This document shows positions 32,118 to 42,796 of a stretch of 64,000 nucleotides of DNA, piece after piece. Positions within the stretch are counted from its first letter, which is position 1, and every line of letters starts with the position of its first letter. The stretch spans positions 66,695,631 to 66,759,630 of the forward strand of contig NC_029547.1 of assembly GCF_001577835.2 (NCBI RefSeq), in the 5' to 3' direction. Under the pieces are notes generated by a model. That model was not told where the DNA came from. It did no database searches and saw nothing but the letters and a program-made list of their open reading frames with translations. The stretch is from Coturnix japonica (taxonomy: Eukaryota > Chordata > Aves > Galliformes > Phasianidae). A program made the position numbers and the translations under genes.

Positions 32118-32789
32118 GCTCATTGTACATCAACAGGACCTTCAAACGTTTGTGTTCTAACTACTTCAGCTTAGTTGAAGTTTGTTCTTTTGGAAATCCC
32201 GTAAATCCAGATGAGATCATCGTTTCTGTGGTCTCAGTACGTAATAATGACGTGAGTTCCTTGTCCAGCACTGTATGCATTCTCATCCTGCATCCGCAAG
32301 TCAGGCTCCATGCGTGGTGTTTTCAGCCTTCTAGGCAGACCTCAGCTGCTTCTGACCCTGTGCCATCAAGTCATCATTCTGTTTGGTTTCGTACTGTAGT
32401 ACTTGCTGGTTATTTCCTTCAGCACGCTCTGAAGTGGGTTGTCTAAAAGAAACATAGGTGGGATGCAGGTAGGAGCTCAGCCACAACGCAGCCAGGCTTC
32501 CCTGGTGCAGCACCTCTCTATTCCAGGGGACCTCTCCCTTGCTGAAGCTGCCGTGCAGTGATTGTTAGATACAGAGCAGGTTTTGTACGCACTACATTAG
32601 TTGGCCCAAAAAGATAGGAAAAAATTGTTTTGTATTTATTTTCTTTTTTTTTTTTTTTGTGGTTAGTTAGAAAAATTAGTCAGCTTTCTGTAGTGATTTG
32701 CTGTACTAAAAAAAAGTATTTTTAGTTTGCTTTTCCTTAATTGGAATTGGTAGAAGGAAGAGGCCCCCAGGTAACAGCAATACAATGAG

Positions 32790-32945
32790 GTGACAGCCCC
32801 AAGTTGCACCAGGGGAGGTTCAGGTTGGGTGTAAGGAGCTGTGGCACTAAGGGACACCGTCAGTGGGCAGGGCTGTGCTGGGATTGGGGATTTAGTGGTC
32901 TTTTCCAAACATAAGGTTTGTATGATGCTATGGACTGAGACATTG
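32790..32945 (+). mobile_element. CR1 LINE 3' fragment
   Basis: It contains ggaggttcaggttgggtgta, then a diverged CR1 UTR ending ccaaacataaggtttgtatg and atgctatgg. Confidence 0.65.
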
Positions 32946-32982
32946 CTGCATTTCTTCCTCAGAATTGAGTTGGAATTGCCTG

Positions 32983-33070
32983 GAGCAGAGTAGCAGGAGC
33001 TGAATAGGTAAACCAGAGTAACAGGAGCTGAACAGGTAAACCAGAGTAACAGGAGCTGAACAGGTAAACT
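32983..33070 (+). repeat. 31-base unit repeated about three times
   Basis: The unit is agagtaacaggagctgaaca followed by ggtaaacc. Three near-identical copies stand in the DCAF10 3' UTR. Confidence 0.9.
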
Positions 33071-33369
33071 TCTTACGTTGCATCCACTGCACATGACCCT
33101 TAGAGAATGTTTCTTACAGTGTGTGTGGTTAATTGGCAACTTTTAGTCCTCAGCCAGTTGGATTTGTTTGGTGAGAAGCTTTCCACATCAGTCACATAAA
33201 CCTTCTTCCTCTGTTGGAAGATGAGCAGTGCAGGGTTTTTACTTGTGTTCAGGCCTTGACATCTTCCTACTGCTATGCACCTCGTGTTACAGCAGGAGTT
33301 GATCTAGGGAGTGTCTGTAGTGCAACTAGATAAGTATTTCTTCACTAGTGTTGCCAGTTTGAGGGTGGA

Positions 33370-33705
33370 TTAGAGCCATTCCTGTGTAAAGTGATAACAA
33401 CAACCCCAGGCAACCCTACAGGCTTGGGGAGGTGAGACTGGAAAGCTGCCTGATGGAAAGGGACCTTGGTGTGCTGATGGACAGTGGGCTGAATATGAAC
33501 CAACAGCGTGGCCAAGAAGTGGCTTCCTGGCTTGTATCAGGAATGATGTGAGCAGCAGTAGGGAGGCAATCCTGCCCCTGTACTCGGCATTGGGATGTGG
33601 TGCTCAGGCTGTGATTAAGCAGAGGGCTGTTAGTTAGGGTAGGATGGTTGTGTTGGGGTTAAATGATCTTTAAGGTCTTTTCCAGCTGAGTGGTTCCATG
33701 ATTCA
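33370..33705 (+). mobile_element. CR1 LINE ORF2 3' fragment
   Basis: It has CR1 ORF2 wording (ctgatggaaagggaccttgg, gtgctgatggacagtgggct, tggcttcctggcttgtatca) and ends with a CR1 tail (aatgatctttaaggtctttt). It is broken by indels. Confidence 0.8.
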
Positions 33706-34800
33706 GCCCAGTGGAAGGAGTGGTGTTCAGGTTTTATCTTTCTGAACCATTACCTTGTGGATAAATTCGTTGCTGAGCTTTGGATTCTCTCTAATTAGCC
33801 CAAAAAACAATGACCACGTTGAAAAAGACAAACCCTTAACCTTGCACCGTTAAAATTCCAAGTGCCCCAGCTATATAAACCTGCCTGTCTCAGATAGAAT
33901 TGTTTCATATCGTGCGTTAAAGTCTGCACTAGGAGCAAAGTACAGCGGTGGCCTCGGACGCGTTTACTTTTGACCTCTCAAGTGTTGCAACGCTTAAACG
34001 CATTTCCCACCTGTTCCACTGGTCTATGCGTCATTGTAGCTCTGTTACGCGTTTGTAGGGGATGAAAAAGAGACCATTAATAGGACTAGAAGATGACATC
34101 CATGTCTGTGTACCTTTATTGTCTGTGTATTTCAGTACGCCCGCAGCCACTGGGCGTCATCAGTCCAACAAGGGGGTAGTTCAGGGACAAACGTAACCTC
34201 CATCAGAATTACTGGGGATAAAGCACAGTGATACTGACACACTGCTGTTTGCACTCTTTTGAGACTTGGTAAGGACAATTTGCCTACCACCAGAATAGGA
34301 ATGTAAATGTCAGGTTTTTTTCTGTGTTCTCTTTTTGTTGTTGTTGTTAATTTGGGCGGCGCTGATGTGCAGCAGGTCCCGATACCATGAGATACCATGA
34401 AACGCAGACCTGCTGCTCTGCGCCTCGCCCTCCTGAAAGCTTTTAAGAAGTCTAGTTTACAAGATTCTACGAGATTCGGAGTAAAGGAAGGTTGAGAACC
34501 GTGATATTTTTGTCCTGCGAGAGAAAGAAACTTCTAATTTCCTGATCTTGGTCAATGGTGCATTTTCTTATGCACTGGGTATCTTCATTTAAGTGTAAAG
34601 TTTTTAATACTAGAACAAATTGTGCATGTAAATATTTTGAGATACCTGAGATTTCGTAGTATGAAGTGTAGCCTTTTCATACAATATAAAAGGATCAGAA
34701 CCGCTCTGAATATATTGTACTTAACAGCCGTACAGTAACTTACTATTTGTGGAACGTTTTCCTTGCTTGCGTAATAAATTAAACATTTAATAACTCAGTA

Positions 34801-36564
34801 AATTAAAATCTATTTTAATGTATTTGTCTTACACTGGGCTGTGTTCTGTAACGCACACTGGAACTGAGGGGGAAAGAGCCACACGTGGAGCAACATCTGC
34901 GTGTTTCTTTCTGGTGTTGGTTCGGCTTGAGCACAATGAATGAATCCAGTTCTGTTGTTTATTCCATCAAGATTAAATAAATCCACAACCATGACACCGG
35001 TAAAAATCAGATTCTGCCAGTAACAAACATTCAATAAACGTTTTATTTCGATGCAGATAACCACAACATTCAGATACAGCAATGCTCATTTGTGCTGGGC
35101 CCTCTTGGACTGTGAAGCGAAGGACCTCATTAGGATCAATAATCATGACACACTGATTAGAGCAAAAGTATTTTGTGACAGTTCAACAAACAAAAAAACC
35201 ACCACTACAAGCTTATGAAAAGAGCAACTTGGTAAAAGTTTATCCCCATCTTTCAGAATAGTTGGTGAGGTTGTTCTGTTTTTTTTTGTTTTGTTTTTAA
35301 ATATAGCATAATGACATCAAGTTCCCAGGACAACCAAGTATTTCTCACTAGGACCTTCTCTTGGTCTGTTATGCTCATCCCCTCCAGTGTCCCAGCAGGA
35401 CACAGAACACCACGTATTTCTGTACATCTTCATCTACACTTGCCCACAGAAGTCCGCCAACGCTCTCCAAGTGCTGCATAATTCCAAAGGTCTGTCTGCC
35501 TCCTGGTTCAATCCTCATAGTGCTACAAGTACAATTCTGTCTTACAGAACTGATAAAACGTACACGGCAAGGAGACAGAGCTCCATCTTCCCTGCAAGAA
35601 GACTTGTTGTGATCGGTTCCGTCACAGCTCTGATGAAACGCGAGCCATCCGCAAAAGACAAGATGCCTCTCTATAAAGAGCTGCCCGAGAACGACCGCCA
35701 CAACAGGAGAGCGCAGGAAAATGAACTATTTTATAATCAGCGTTACAAAAAAGAGAGACGTCTTCTTTCCGGCCTCGCAGCTGTAGAATAATAGAAAAAG
35801 AAGTAAAAAAAAAAAGAAAAGCAAAGCAGAACAAGCTCCGCGTTTACAAGTATAAGGATTATAACAAAGAAGGACACTTTAAAGCTTAAGTAAATTTGTG
35901 TTTCTCTCTTTCCACTTTTCCCTTTTCACACAAACCCCACTCTCAAGTCAGTTTACATCGAAGGCAACATTCAGTAACTGCTTTTATGCTGCCTCGTCAA
36001 ACGTTCTGCTTAAAGCCGAGCTTCCAGCAGGAGAGTTGGCATAGGCTTCATTTAAGCACAGAACTCGGTCATCCTCCTCTGGAGTTGTTGTCCATTTGGC
36101 CACGAGTAACATTGAACACTCAGGAGCCTACAGCAGCTGAGGACGTCATCTAACAACAGCATTCTGAAGTTCATCAAATACAGGAATGAATTTCCATCAG
36201 CCTCCTTTCATGTTCTACCAGGTACGCGGTGGAACGCGCTCAGTCACGGAGTGTTAGGGACTTTGGGGAGTGATACTGAATAAGCCACTGGACTGACAGA
36301 TGAGTTTGTGGGTTTTTTTGGTTTTATTTTCATCTGTTTGTCTCCTCGTTTCATTAGGGGTAAATCCACCTGCCAGCAAATAAATAATTTGTGAAGCTAG
36401 CCATAATTGCACCAAGGTTTGGATGTATCAGCGTTCACCCCGTATGCAGTGAAGGCCAAGATTAAATGCCCGTCACGCTATGCAGGCGCTGCTCCCAAGG
36501 ATGAAGCATCATCAAAGGTGGCAAAGAACGAGCGAATAGAAGGGATGAAGAAAATAAGTGTTTC
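34801..36564 (-). other. SLC25A51: SLC25A51 3' UTR, tail-to-tail with DCAF10
   Basis: It lies downstream of the SLC25A51 stop on the minus strand. Minus-strand AATAAA signals (seen as TTTATT) occur at 35042-35047 and 34958-34963. The nearest one is only about 270 bases from the DCAF10 AATAAA on the other strand. The predicted plus-strand frames in this stretch show no family similarity. Confidence 0.55.
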
Positions 36565-38197
36565 TCATAACAGCTTTAGCAAGAACTCGTAAGTCGCATT
36601 GATGATACCCCAGGACAGGACTGAACGATGGTAGTTCAGATGGGCTCCCCTGAAAAGATTGATCAATTTCCTGTCGCGCTCCAGCCAGATCTTCACAAAA
36701 ACTGTCGAGAAGGACTGAAATTCACCCCCGATCTGAGCTTGCATGCGAGCTTTTACAACATTCATTGGGAAGAACAAGAACCCCAGCATGGCACCCAACA
36801 GCCCTCCACAAATGAAGTCATTAACCAAATGAGCGCTGTGAGAAGTTGCTTCAGGCAGGCATTGTTTAATAGGTCCTCTCAGGCCGAAGAAGAGTACATT
36901 ACTGGGCCCGTTTCGGAGCAAAATGGGCACCAATCCCCGATAGTACTCTCTCACTCCATGGACTTTCAGTACCTTAAAAGCCTGGTACGTGTTTGTGAAC
37001 TTATCGTGGTGTTTGTAGTCCTGAAGCAAAGTCTGCACTCGTTCGAAGGGCGTAAGAACAGCTTCTGTGGTCCCTGCAAGCACTGCTGCCACGCTGCACG
37101 TCACGAGCTCAGGAGCAGTGGTGTGGCTGTGAAGCAAGGAGGAGAAATCCTCATATAAGCCGAACATGAGAGCCAGCGTGGTCGTCTTCTGCAGTAAGGG
37201 TGGAAGGATGCCACGGTAGAGGTTTCTAATTCCATCTTTCTGCAGCTGATGTATCGCATCCTTTGTTTTCAGGCCATACAGCTGCTGTCGAAAGAGGACC
37301 TTCTGGATGGGGAAGGTGACTGCTATGTTTGTGAACGCGGCGCAGTAGCCACACAGGTAATGTTTGCTAGAGGTAACTGTAATGGCACTGCTTGGATCTT
37401 CCTCTGAACCTCCTGGGGAAAAGCCTCCTGAACCCATCGTGCTGCTTTTCTTACTGCTGTGTACCTCAGTCCTCATTTCCTACATCAAAAAACAGAAAAG
37501 GAAGAACATGAGCAGAGCTGCAGACAGGCCAGTGCAGACAGACCACTCCCTGCTGCCCTATAGAGTTACACCATATACACCATATACACCACAGCCTGGC
37601 TGCCCTTTAGTTACACCATATACACCATATACACCACAGCCTATCCCACAGCCTGGCTGCCCTATAGTTACACCATATACACCATATACACCACAGCCTA
37701 TCCCACAGCCTGGCTGCCCTATAGTTACACCATATACACCATATACACCACAGCCTGGCTGCCCTATAGTTACACCATATACACCACAGCCTATCCCACA
37801 GCCTGGCTGCCCTTTAGTTACACCATATACACCACAGCCTATCCCACAGCCTGGCTGCCCTATAAGTTACACCATATACACCATAGCCTATCCCACAGCC
37901 TGCCTGCCCATAGTTACACCATATACACCACAGCCTATCCCACAGCCTGGCTGCCCTATAGTTACACCATATACACCATATACACCACAGCCCATCCCAC
38001 AGCCTGCCTGCCCCCCCACACGACACCCCCCGCCCACCCTCTCTCAAGGTCAGCCGGCACAGCGCCCAACCCGGCCCCGAACCGCCCCTTCCCGTCCCCT
38101 TGACACCCCCCGAGCCGAACCGAACCGATCCGAACCGACCCGAACCGACCCGGGCCTGTACCTTGTCCCTGTGGTACACACCCTGATCCGCCGCCAT
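36565..38197 (-). CDS. SLC25A51: Mitochondrial NAD+ transporter, solute carrier family 25 member 51
   Basis: Inner-membrane carrier that imports NAD+ into mitochondria. The main coding exon (37479-36565) encodes three mitochondrial-carrier repeats: [12 protein letters not shown] (repeat 1), [20 protein letters not shown] (repeat 2) and [20 protein letters not shown] (repeat 3). It ends [13 protein letters not shown] and is close to human along its length. Two starts are possible. The ATG at 37476 ([12 protein letters not shown]) gives 303 residues. An upstream exon (38197-38162, [12 protein letters not shown]) has an excellent start context (CCGCCATGG) and a donor in phase 0, and joins in frame to give 316. 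Human has 297 residues (recalled). The intron between them is mostly a minisatellite. Confidence 0.95.
37564..38012 (-). repeat. Minisatellite in SLC25A51 intron 1
   Basis: Compound units of 40-60 bases are built from TTACACCATATACACC, ACAGCCTATCCC and ACAGCCTGGCTGCCCTATAG. On the SLC25A51 sense strand it is G-rich (GGTGTATATGGTGTAA and TATAGGGCAGCC). It ends about 150 bases from the exon 1 donor. Confidence 0.97.
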
Positions 38198-38345
38198 GGC
38201 GGGGCGGCTCCGCACCGAGCCCGCGCGCCGCCGTCCGACGTCCGACGCTGCGTAATGACGTCAGAGCATGCGCCGGCGTAAGGAGCGTGGCGCTGTGCTG
38301 ACGTCATAATAGAGCGACGCTGGGCGCCAAGATGGCGGCTCTCCA
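38198..38345. promoter_or_regulatory. SLC25A51: SLC25A51 CpG promoter with two CREs, NRF1 and YY1 sites
   Basis: Perfect palindromic TGACGTCA at 38256-38263 and 38299-38306; an NRF1-like core gcatgcgc at 38266-38273; and a YY1-type AAGATGGCGG at 38329-38338, with two more ATGGCGGC words just after. There is no TATA box. CREB/ATF and NRF1 sites suit a nuclear gene for a mitochondrial carrier (inference). Confidence 0.7.
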
Positions 38346-38499
38346 GGGATAACAATGGCGGCTGTGGGGATGGCGGCCTGTCAGCTCCCCTTCATAATCC
38401 CTATAGCTCTGTCCTGTCCCTTCATAATGCTTCAGGGGCTGTTTTGTGCCCTCCAGCCTGAGAAAGGCTTCATTCAATCTGTGTGGAGACAGTGGGCGG

Positions 38500-38920
38500 T
38501 TGTAATGGGGCCGGTGTTTGTAATGGGGCCGGTGTTTGTAATGGGGCCTGTGTTTGTATTGGGGTTTGTAATAGGGCCGGTGTTTGTATGGGGTTTGTAA
38601 TGGGCGGTGTTTGTAATGGGGTTTGTATAGCGCCGGTGTTTTGTAATGGGTTTGTAATAGGGCCGTGTTCTGTAATGGGTTTGTAATGGGCCGGTGTTTG
38701 TAATGGGGTTTGTAAATAGGCGCCGGTGTTTGTAATTGGGGTTTGTAATAGGGCCAGTGTTTGTAATAGGGCCGGTGTTTGTATTGGGGTTTGTAATAGG
38801 GCCGGTGTTTGTAATGGGGTTTGTAATAGGGCCGGTGTTTGTAATGGGGTTTGTAATAGGGCCGGTGTTTGTAATGGGGCTGATATTTGTAATGGGGCCG
38901 GTATTTGTAATGGGGCCGTG
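38500..38920 (+). repeat. GGGGCCGGTGTTTGTAAT minisatellite upstream of SLC25A51
   Basis: Units of 16-18 bases of the types GGGGCCGGTGTTTGTAAT and GGGGTTTGTAATA run with small indels. It lies about 160 bases beyond the SLC25A51 promoter, on the side away from the gene. The G-rich strand is plus. Confidence 0.97.
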
Positions 38921-40018
38921 CTGTGAGCTGTTTGCCCACACCAGGTGTTGTGTTCTTTGCCCCATAGCGAGGGCAGGGTCTGCCCTATTGCTGAGTTGTT
39001 GCTGGCTGCCACCCAGCTCCTTTGCTGGTGGTGGATATGGGGAGCTGTGCCCTTCAGCCCCACTGCAGGCTCTAAGTCAATTGAGTCACCTTCCTTTGCT
39101 TTTATTTGCTCCACACGTGCGGTGCAGTGAGATACACAGTGGCCTTTGCTCAGGCATTGTGTTCCTTGGCAGAGAAAAAGGCACCATCTGTAGCAATCGG
39201 ATCTAAGGGAATAAAAAAGCTGACGTTTATATTCTGCATAACGCCAAGCCTGCAGTGGGGTATCTCAGCTGGTATGATGGGGAGGGGTCTCTGCCTTGCT
39301 GCAGCAGCATGTATCCCACCTCCTTACATTCCCTGGTGATTCTGTGATTCTATGAAAGCTATGTTGCCTTCAACAGCAACAGAAGTGACAACTAGGAAAT
39401 GCAAACTGGGAGACTGTTATACCTGGCATCGCTCAAGAAACACAACAAGATGATTTTGGCAATCAAATAAACAGAACACTTGGGAGAAATGAACTGGCAC
39501 AACAAAGACATTTTTGTTCCTCTGTTTGTGATTTTCCCTCTTCCATCCTCATTCACTGCAATTCCAGCAGCCAGTCCTTGGAAAATATGGATCCTTCTAG
39601 GTAGGAGAAGAAAAGAAAGCTGCCACCAGAAGTGATGCCTACCTGTGTACAGTCCATACAGATGTCAGATCAGAAAGTTGTTTGCTCTCAAAAAAGTAAA
39701 CAAGGCAGATAGAAATCAACTATCAAGGAACAGAAACAGTTCTGATCTTCCTGGCAGAGCTTCCAAGATCTCAACAGATGTGACCTGAAGAGAGAAGTGA
39801 ACAGGATAAAGAGAGATCACACTGGGGCTATTTTATGTTTTAAGTTAAGCCTCGCTAATGTGGAGGTGACACAGTAACACAGGCTTGGTTTTCTCCTTGT
39901 TGAAACTCTCTGGTGGAGAGATTGAGGGCTATTAAAGACTGAAATTGAAACTGACTGGTGGTGCCAGACCCTGTCAGCCCGGGATCCTGGCATGCAGCTG
40001 AGGCTCCCCAAGGAGCAT
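38921..40018. other. Intergenic stretch, no gene recognised
   Basis: No conserved exon is seen. A CR1-like tail (gattctgtgattctatgaaa) lies near 39340-39357. The rest is unique sequence that I cannot assign. Confidence 0.5.
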
Positions 40019-40078
40019 CCTACCTGCGTGGATGAGCTCCTACCTGCGTGGATGAGCTCCTACCTGCGTGGATGAGCA
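40019..40078 (+). repeat. 20-base triplication
   Basis: Three exact copies of cctacctgcgtggatgagct (the last one ends differently). It directly precedes the CR1 ORF2 piece. Confidence 0.95.
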
Positions 40079-40330
40079 AGGAGCTCATGTGTAAGCTCCG
40101 CGGGAAGAGAAAAGTTCATGGTATGTGGAAAAAGGGTATGACCACTTGGGAAGAATATAAGAGTATAGTCAGGGCCTGCAGAGATGCGATGAGGAAGGCT
40201 AAGGCCCACCTGGAGTTGAATCTAGCTAAGGAGATAAAGGATAATAAAAAAGGCTTTTTTAAGTTTGTTAACATCAAAAGGAAGGGTGGGAACCAAGGAC
40301 ACAGCTTTTGTGTCACTCAGCCACCTGTGG
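40020..40330 (+). mobile_element. CR1 LINE ORF2 fragment (region between endonuclease and reverse transcriptase)
   Basis: The open frame 40075-40377 reads KELMCKLRGKRKVHGMWKKG and then RKAKAHLELNLAKEIKDNKK, GFFKFVNIKRK. This is the well-known CR1 ORF2 linker before the RT domain. It is truncated on both sides. Confidence 0.85.
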
Positions 40331-40710
40331 CAGAGGTCAGGATTTCTGCAGGTATGGGAAATCATCCCATCACTTAGTGCCTTACAAGGAGCTGAGAAGC
40401 TTTTCTTGCTCAAGTCCTGATGGCAAAGAGTTTCCTGGGGAGGCTTGGTGCTTGCTTGGGGTTGGATCTGATCAACTTCTTGTTTGCTGGTGTCCATCTG
40501 GTGTTTGTGGAGTAGTTTTCATCCCAGGGTCTGTCTGGTAGGACTGGGGCTTGGGCCAGGCCAGGGCAAATCCAGTGACGGGAGTCCAATGGATTTGAGA
40601 CCTGACTTGAAGCCTGTGGGCATCACCCAGGACTTGGGATGAGAGGATGAGGCGTAGGAACAAGGACCTCTTTGGTCCGTATTAGCTCCTGCCGTTCCCT
40701 TTTTTGGTGG

Positions 40711-40810
40711 NNNNNNNNNNNNNNNNNNNNNNNNNNNNNNNNNNNNNNNNNNNNNNNNNNNNNNNNNNNNNNNNNNNNNNNNNNNNNNNNNNNNNNNNNN
40801 NNNNNNNNNN
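40711..40810. other. Assembly gap (100 N)
   Basis: Exactly 100 N, a conventional size for a gap of unknown length. It opens into the pyrimidine-rich minisatellite, which may be the reason for the gap. Confidence 0.99.
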
Positions 40811-41896
40811 GATTTTCTTGGTTTTCCTGAGCTCTATCCCTCCTTTTCTTGGTTTTCCTGTGCTCTAACTTCTCTTTTCTTGGTTTATCTCCGCTCTGAC
40901 CCCACTTTTCTTGGTTTTCCTCCGCTCTAACCCCGCTTTTCTTGGTTATCGTCCGCTCTGACCCCGCTTTTCTTGGTTTTCCTTTGCTCTAACTTCGCTT
41001 TTCTTGGTTTTCCTGCGTTCTTACCCCATTTTTCTTGGTTTTCCTCCGCTCTAAGCCCGCTTTTCTTGTTATTCTTCCGCTCTATCCCCGCTGTTCTTGG
41101 TTTTCCTGTGCTCTAACTTCTCTTTTCTTGGTTTATCTCCGCTCTAACCCAGCTTTCTTGGTTTTCCTCCGCTCTAACCCCGCTTTTCTTGGTTTTCCTC
41201 CGTGCTAACTTCACTTTTCTTGGTTTTCCTCCGTTCTAACCTCGCTTTTCTTGGTTTTCGTCCCGCTCTGACCCCGCTTTTCTTGGTTTTCCTCCGCTCT
41301 GACCCCACTTTTCTTTGTTTTCCTCCGCTCTATCCCCGCTTTTCTTTGTTTTCCTCCGCTCTATCCCCGCTTTTCTTGGTTTTCCTCCGCTCTAACTTCG
41401 CTTTTCTTTGTTTTCCTCCGCTCTATCCCCGCTTTTCTTGGTTTTCCTCCGCTCTAACTTCGCTTTTCTCGGTTTTCCTCTGTTCCAACCCCACTTTTCT
41501 TAGATTTCCTCCGATCTAACCCTGCTTCTCTTGGTTTTCCTCTAATCTAACTTCACTTTTCTTGGATTTCCTCAGCTCTAACTTCGCTTTTCTTGGTTTT
41601 CCTCTGATCCAACCCCGCTTTTCTTATTTTTCCTCCACTCTAACCACACTTTTCTTGGTTTATCTTCGCTCTTACCCCGCTTTTCTTGGGTTTCCTCCGC
41701 TCTAACTTCGCTTTTCTTGATTTTCCTCCTCTCTAACTCCGCTTTTCTTGTTTTATCTTTGCTCTGACCCCGCTTTTCTTGGTTTTCTTCCGCTCTATCT
41801 TCGCTTTTCTTGGTTTTCCTCCGTGCTAACTTCACTTTTCCTGGTTTTCCTCCGCTCTAACCCCTCCTTTCTTGGTTTTCCTCCGCTCTAATCCCG
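40811..41896 (-). repeat. 31-base pyrimidine-rich minisatellite
   Basis: The unit is about 31 bases: TTTTCTTGGTTTTCCTCCGC followed by TCTAACCCCGC. About 35 copies are visible. It ends at a single n (41897) that joins the retroviral fragment, so the assembly is uncertain on both ends. The minus strand is purine-rich; the Lys/Glu-rich frame there is an artefact. Confidence 0.97.
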
Positions 41897-41897
41897 N

Positions 41898-42289
41898 GGC
41901 ACTCCGGAAAGAATTGAATCAGATAATGGGACCCATTTTAAAAAATTCTCTTGTAACCACTTGGGCAAAAATCATGGCATTGAGTGGATTTACCTATTCC
42001 CTATCATGCACCAGCTTTCTTGGTAAGAACTGAACGATTCAATGGTTGTTGAAAACTATGTTGAGAGCAATGGGTGGCGAAACATATAAAAACTGGGAGA
42101 ACCATTTAGCAGAAGCCACCTGGTTGGTCAACACTCGAGGATCTAGTAATCGTAGTGGTCCTAACCAATCCCAGCTCCCTACGTACCGTGGAGGGAGATA
42201 AGGTTTCCTGTAGTACACATTAAAGAGCGTGTTTGGAAAGACGGTTTGGGTCCTTCCAGGCATCTGGAAAGGGCAAAAACCTCTCCGGG
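41898..42289 (+). mobile_element. Endogenous retrovirus fossil, 3' part of pol (integrase) and internal 3' end
   Basis: A short stretch has the retroviral integrase core wording (ESDNGTHF) and later integrase-like sequence, running on to the LTR at 42290. The element is truncated at its 5' side by the assembly junction with the minisatellite and is broken in several places. No gag, env or 5' LTR is seen here. It is a fossil. Confidence 0.8.
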
Positions 42290-42772
42290 TGTCATGGTTT
42301 AATAATTTTGTAATTTTGGCTATCAGTTATTCCACATCATAACACAATAAAGCATGGAATAATTTTACTGAATCTGCAACTTACAGAAGAAGACTACATC
42401 TCCCAGAGAGCAACACGACAGGTCACGGGACCTGGACTCTATATTAACTCAGTCGCAGAACAGACTGACGTCTTTTGAGTTCTGGCGTTCAGGGGAGTGT
42501 GTGGGAGCCTTCAGCCGTTCGCCTAGATTCACAGTAGGCCTCTCGGTTATGGGACTCATTCTCTCTCCTATTTTGCTTGATTCGTTAGCTCAATTTTCAA
42601 TTTTCAATTATATTGTATTATATTGTGTTATCCGGTATTTCGATATATTTTTTAGTAAATAAGTGTGCCTCCTTAGATCGTTGCTGCTGTTTTCTTTTCC
42701 TAATTAACTTTTTCCTTTCGGCCTAGGGCCCCTGTCACGGACGCAGGTGGATTTTTCGTTCAAACCGTGACA
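42290..42772 (+). mobile_element. 3' LTR of the endogenous retrovirus (483 bases), fossil
   Basis: It begins TGTCATGGTTT and ends AAACCGTGACA, a near-perfect terminal inverted repeat (10 of 11 positions). The start adjoins the internal sequence, so this is the 3' LTR. The family looks like a chicken-type LTR starting TGTCATGG. Age cannot be dated because the 5' LTR is missing. It lies antisense to POLR1E. Confidence 0.85.
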
Positions 42773-42796
42773 CCCCTGCTCACACCTCCCAGATTC

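Larger units (their letters stand above)
32118..34800 (+). other. DCAF10: DCAF10 3' UTR (long, repeat-containing)
   Basis: No other gene is recognised between the DCAF10 stop and the AATAAA at 34773-34778, which is followed by AT-rich sequence. The stretch contains CR1 pieces (32790-32945 and 33370-33705) and a 31-base triplication at about 32983-33070. Whether the mature UTR runs the full 2.7 kb cannot be told from sequence. Confidence 0.5.

Noticed and set aside
35387-35791. 134-residue plus-strand frame opposite the SLC25A51 3' UTR
   Set aside because: No family similarity, no splice or start context of note. It is treated as a chance frame.
38355-39206. Plus-strand gene starting from the ATGGCGGC words near 38332-38373
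   Set aside because: The frames run into the minisatellite and show no similarity. The ATGGCGGC words are better read as YY1 sites of the promoter.
41202-41835. Phe/Leu-rich and Lys/Glu-rich frames in the 31-base array
   Set aside because: Repeat translation. A 31-base unit cycles through all frames, and the charged frame is the purine strand of the array.
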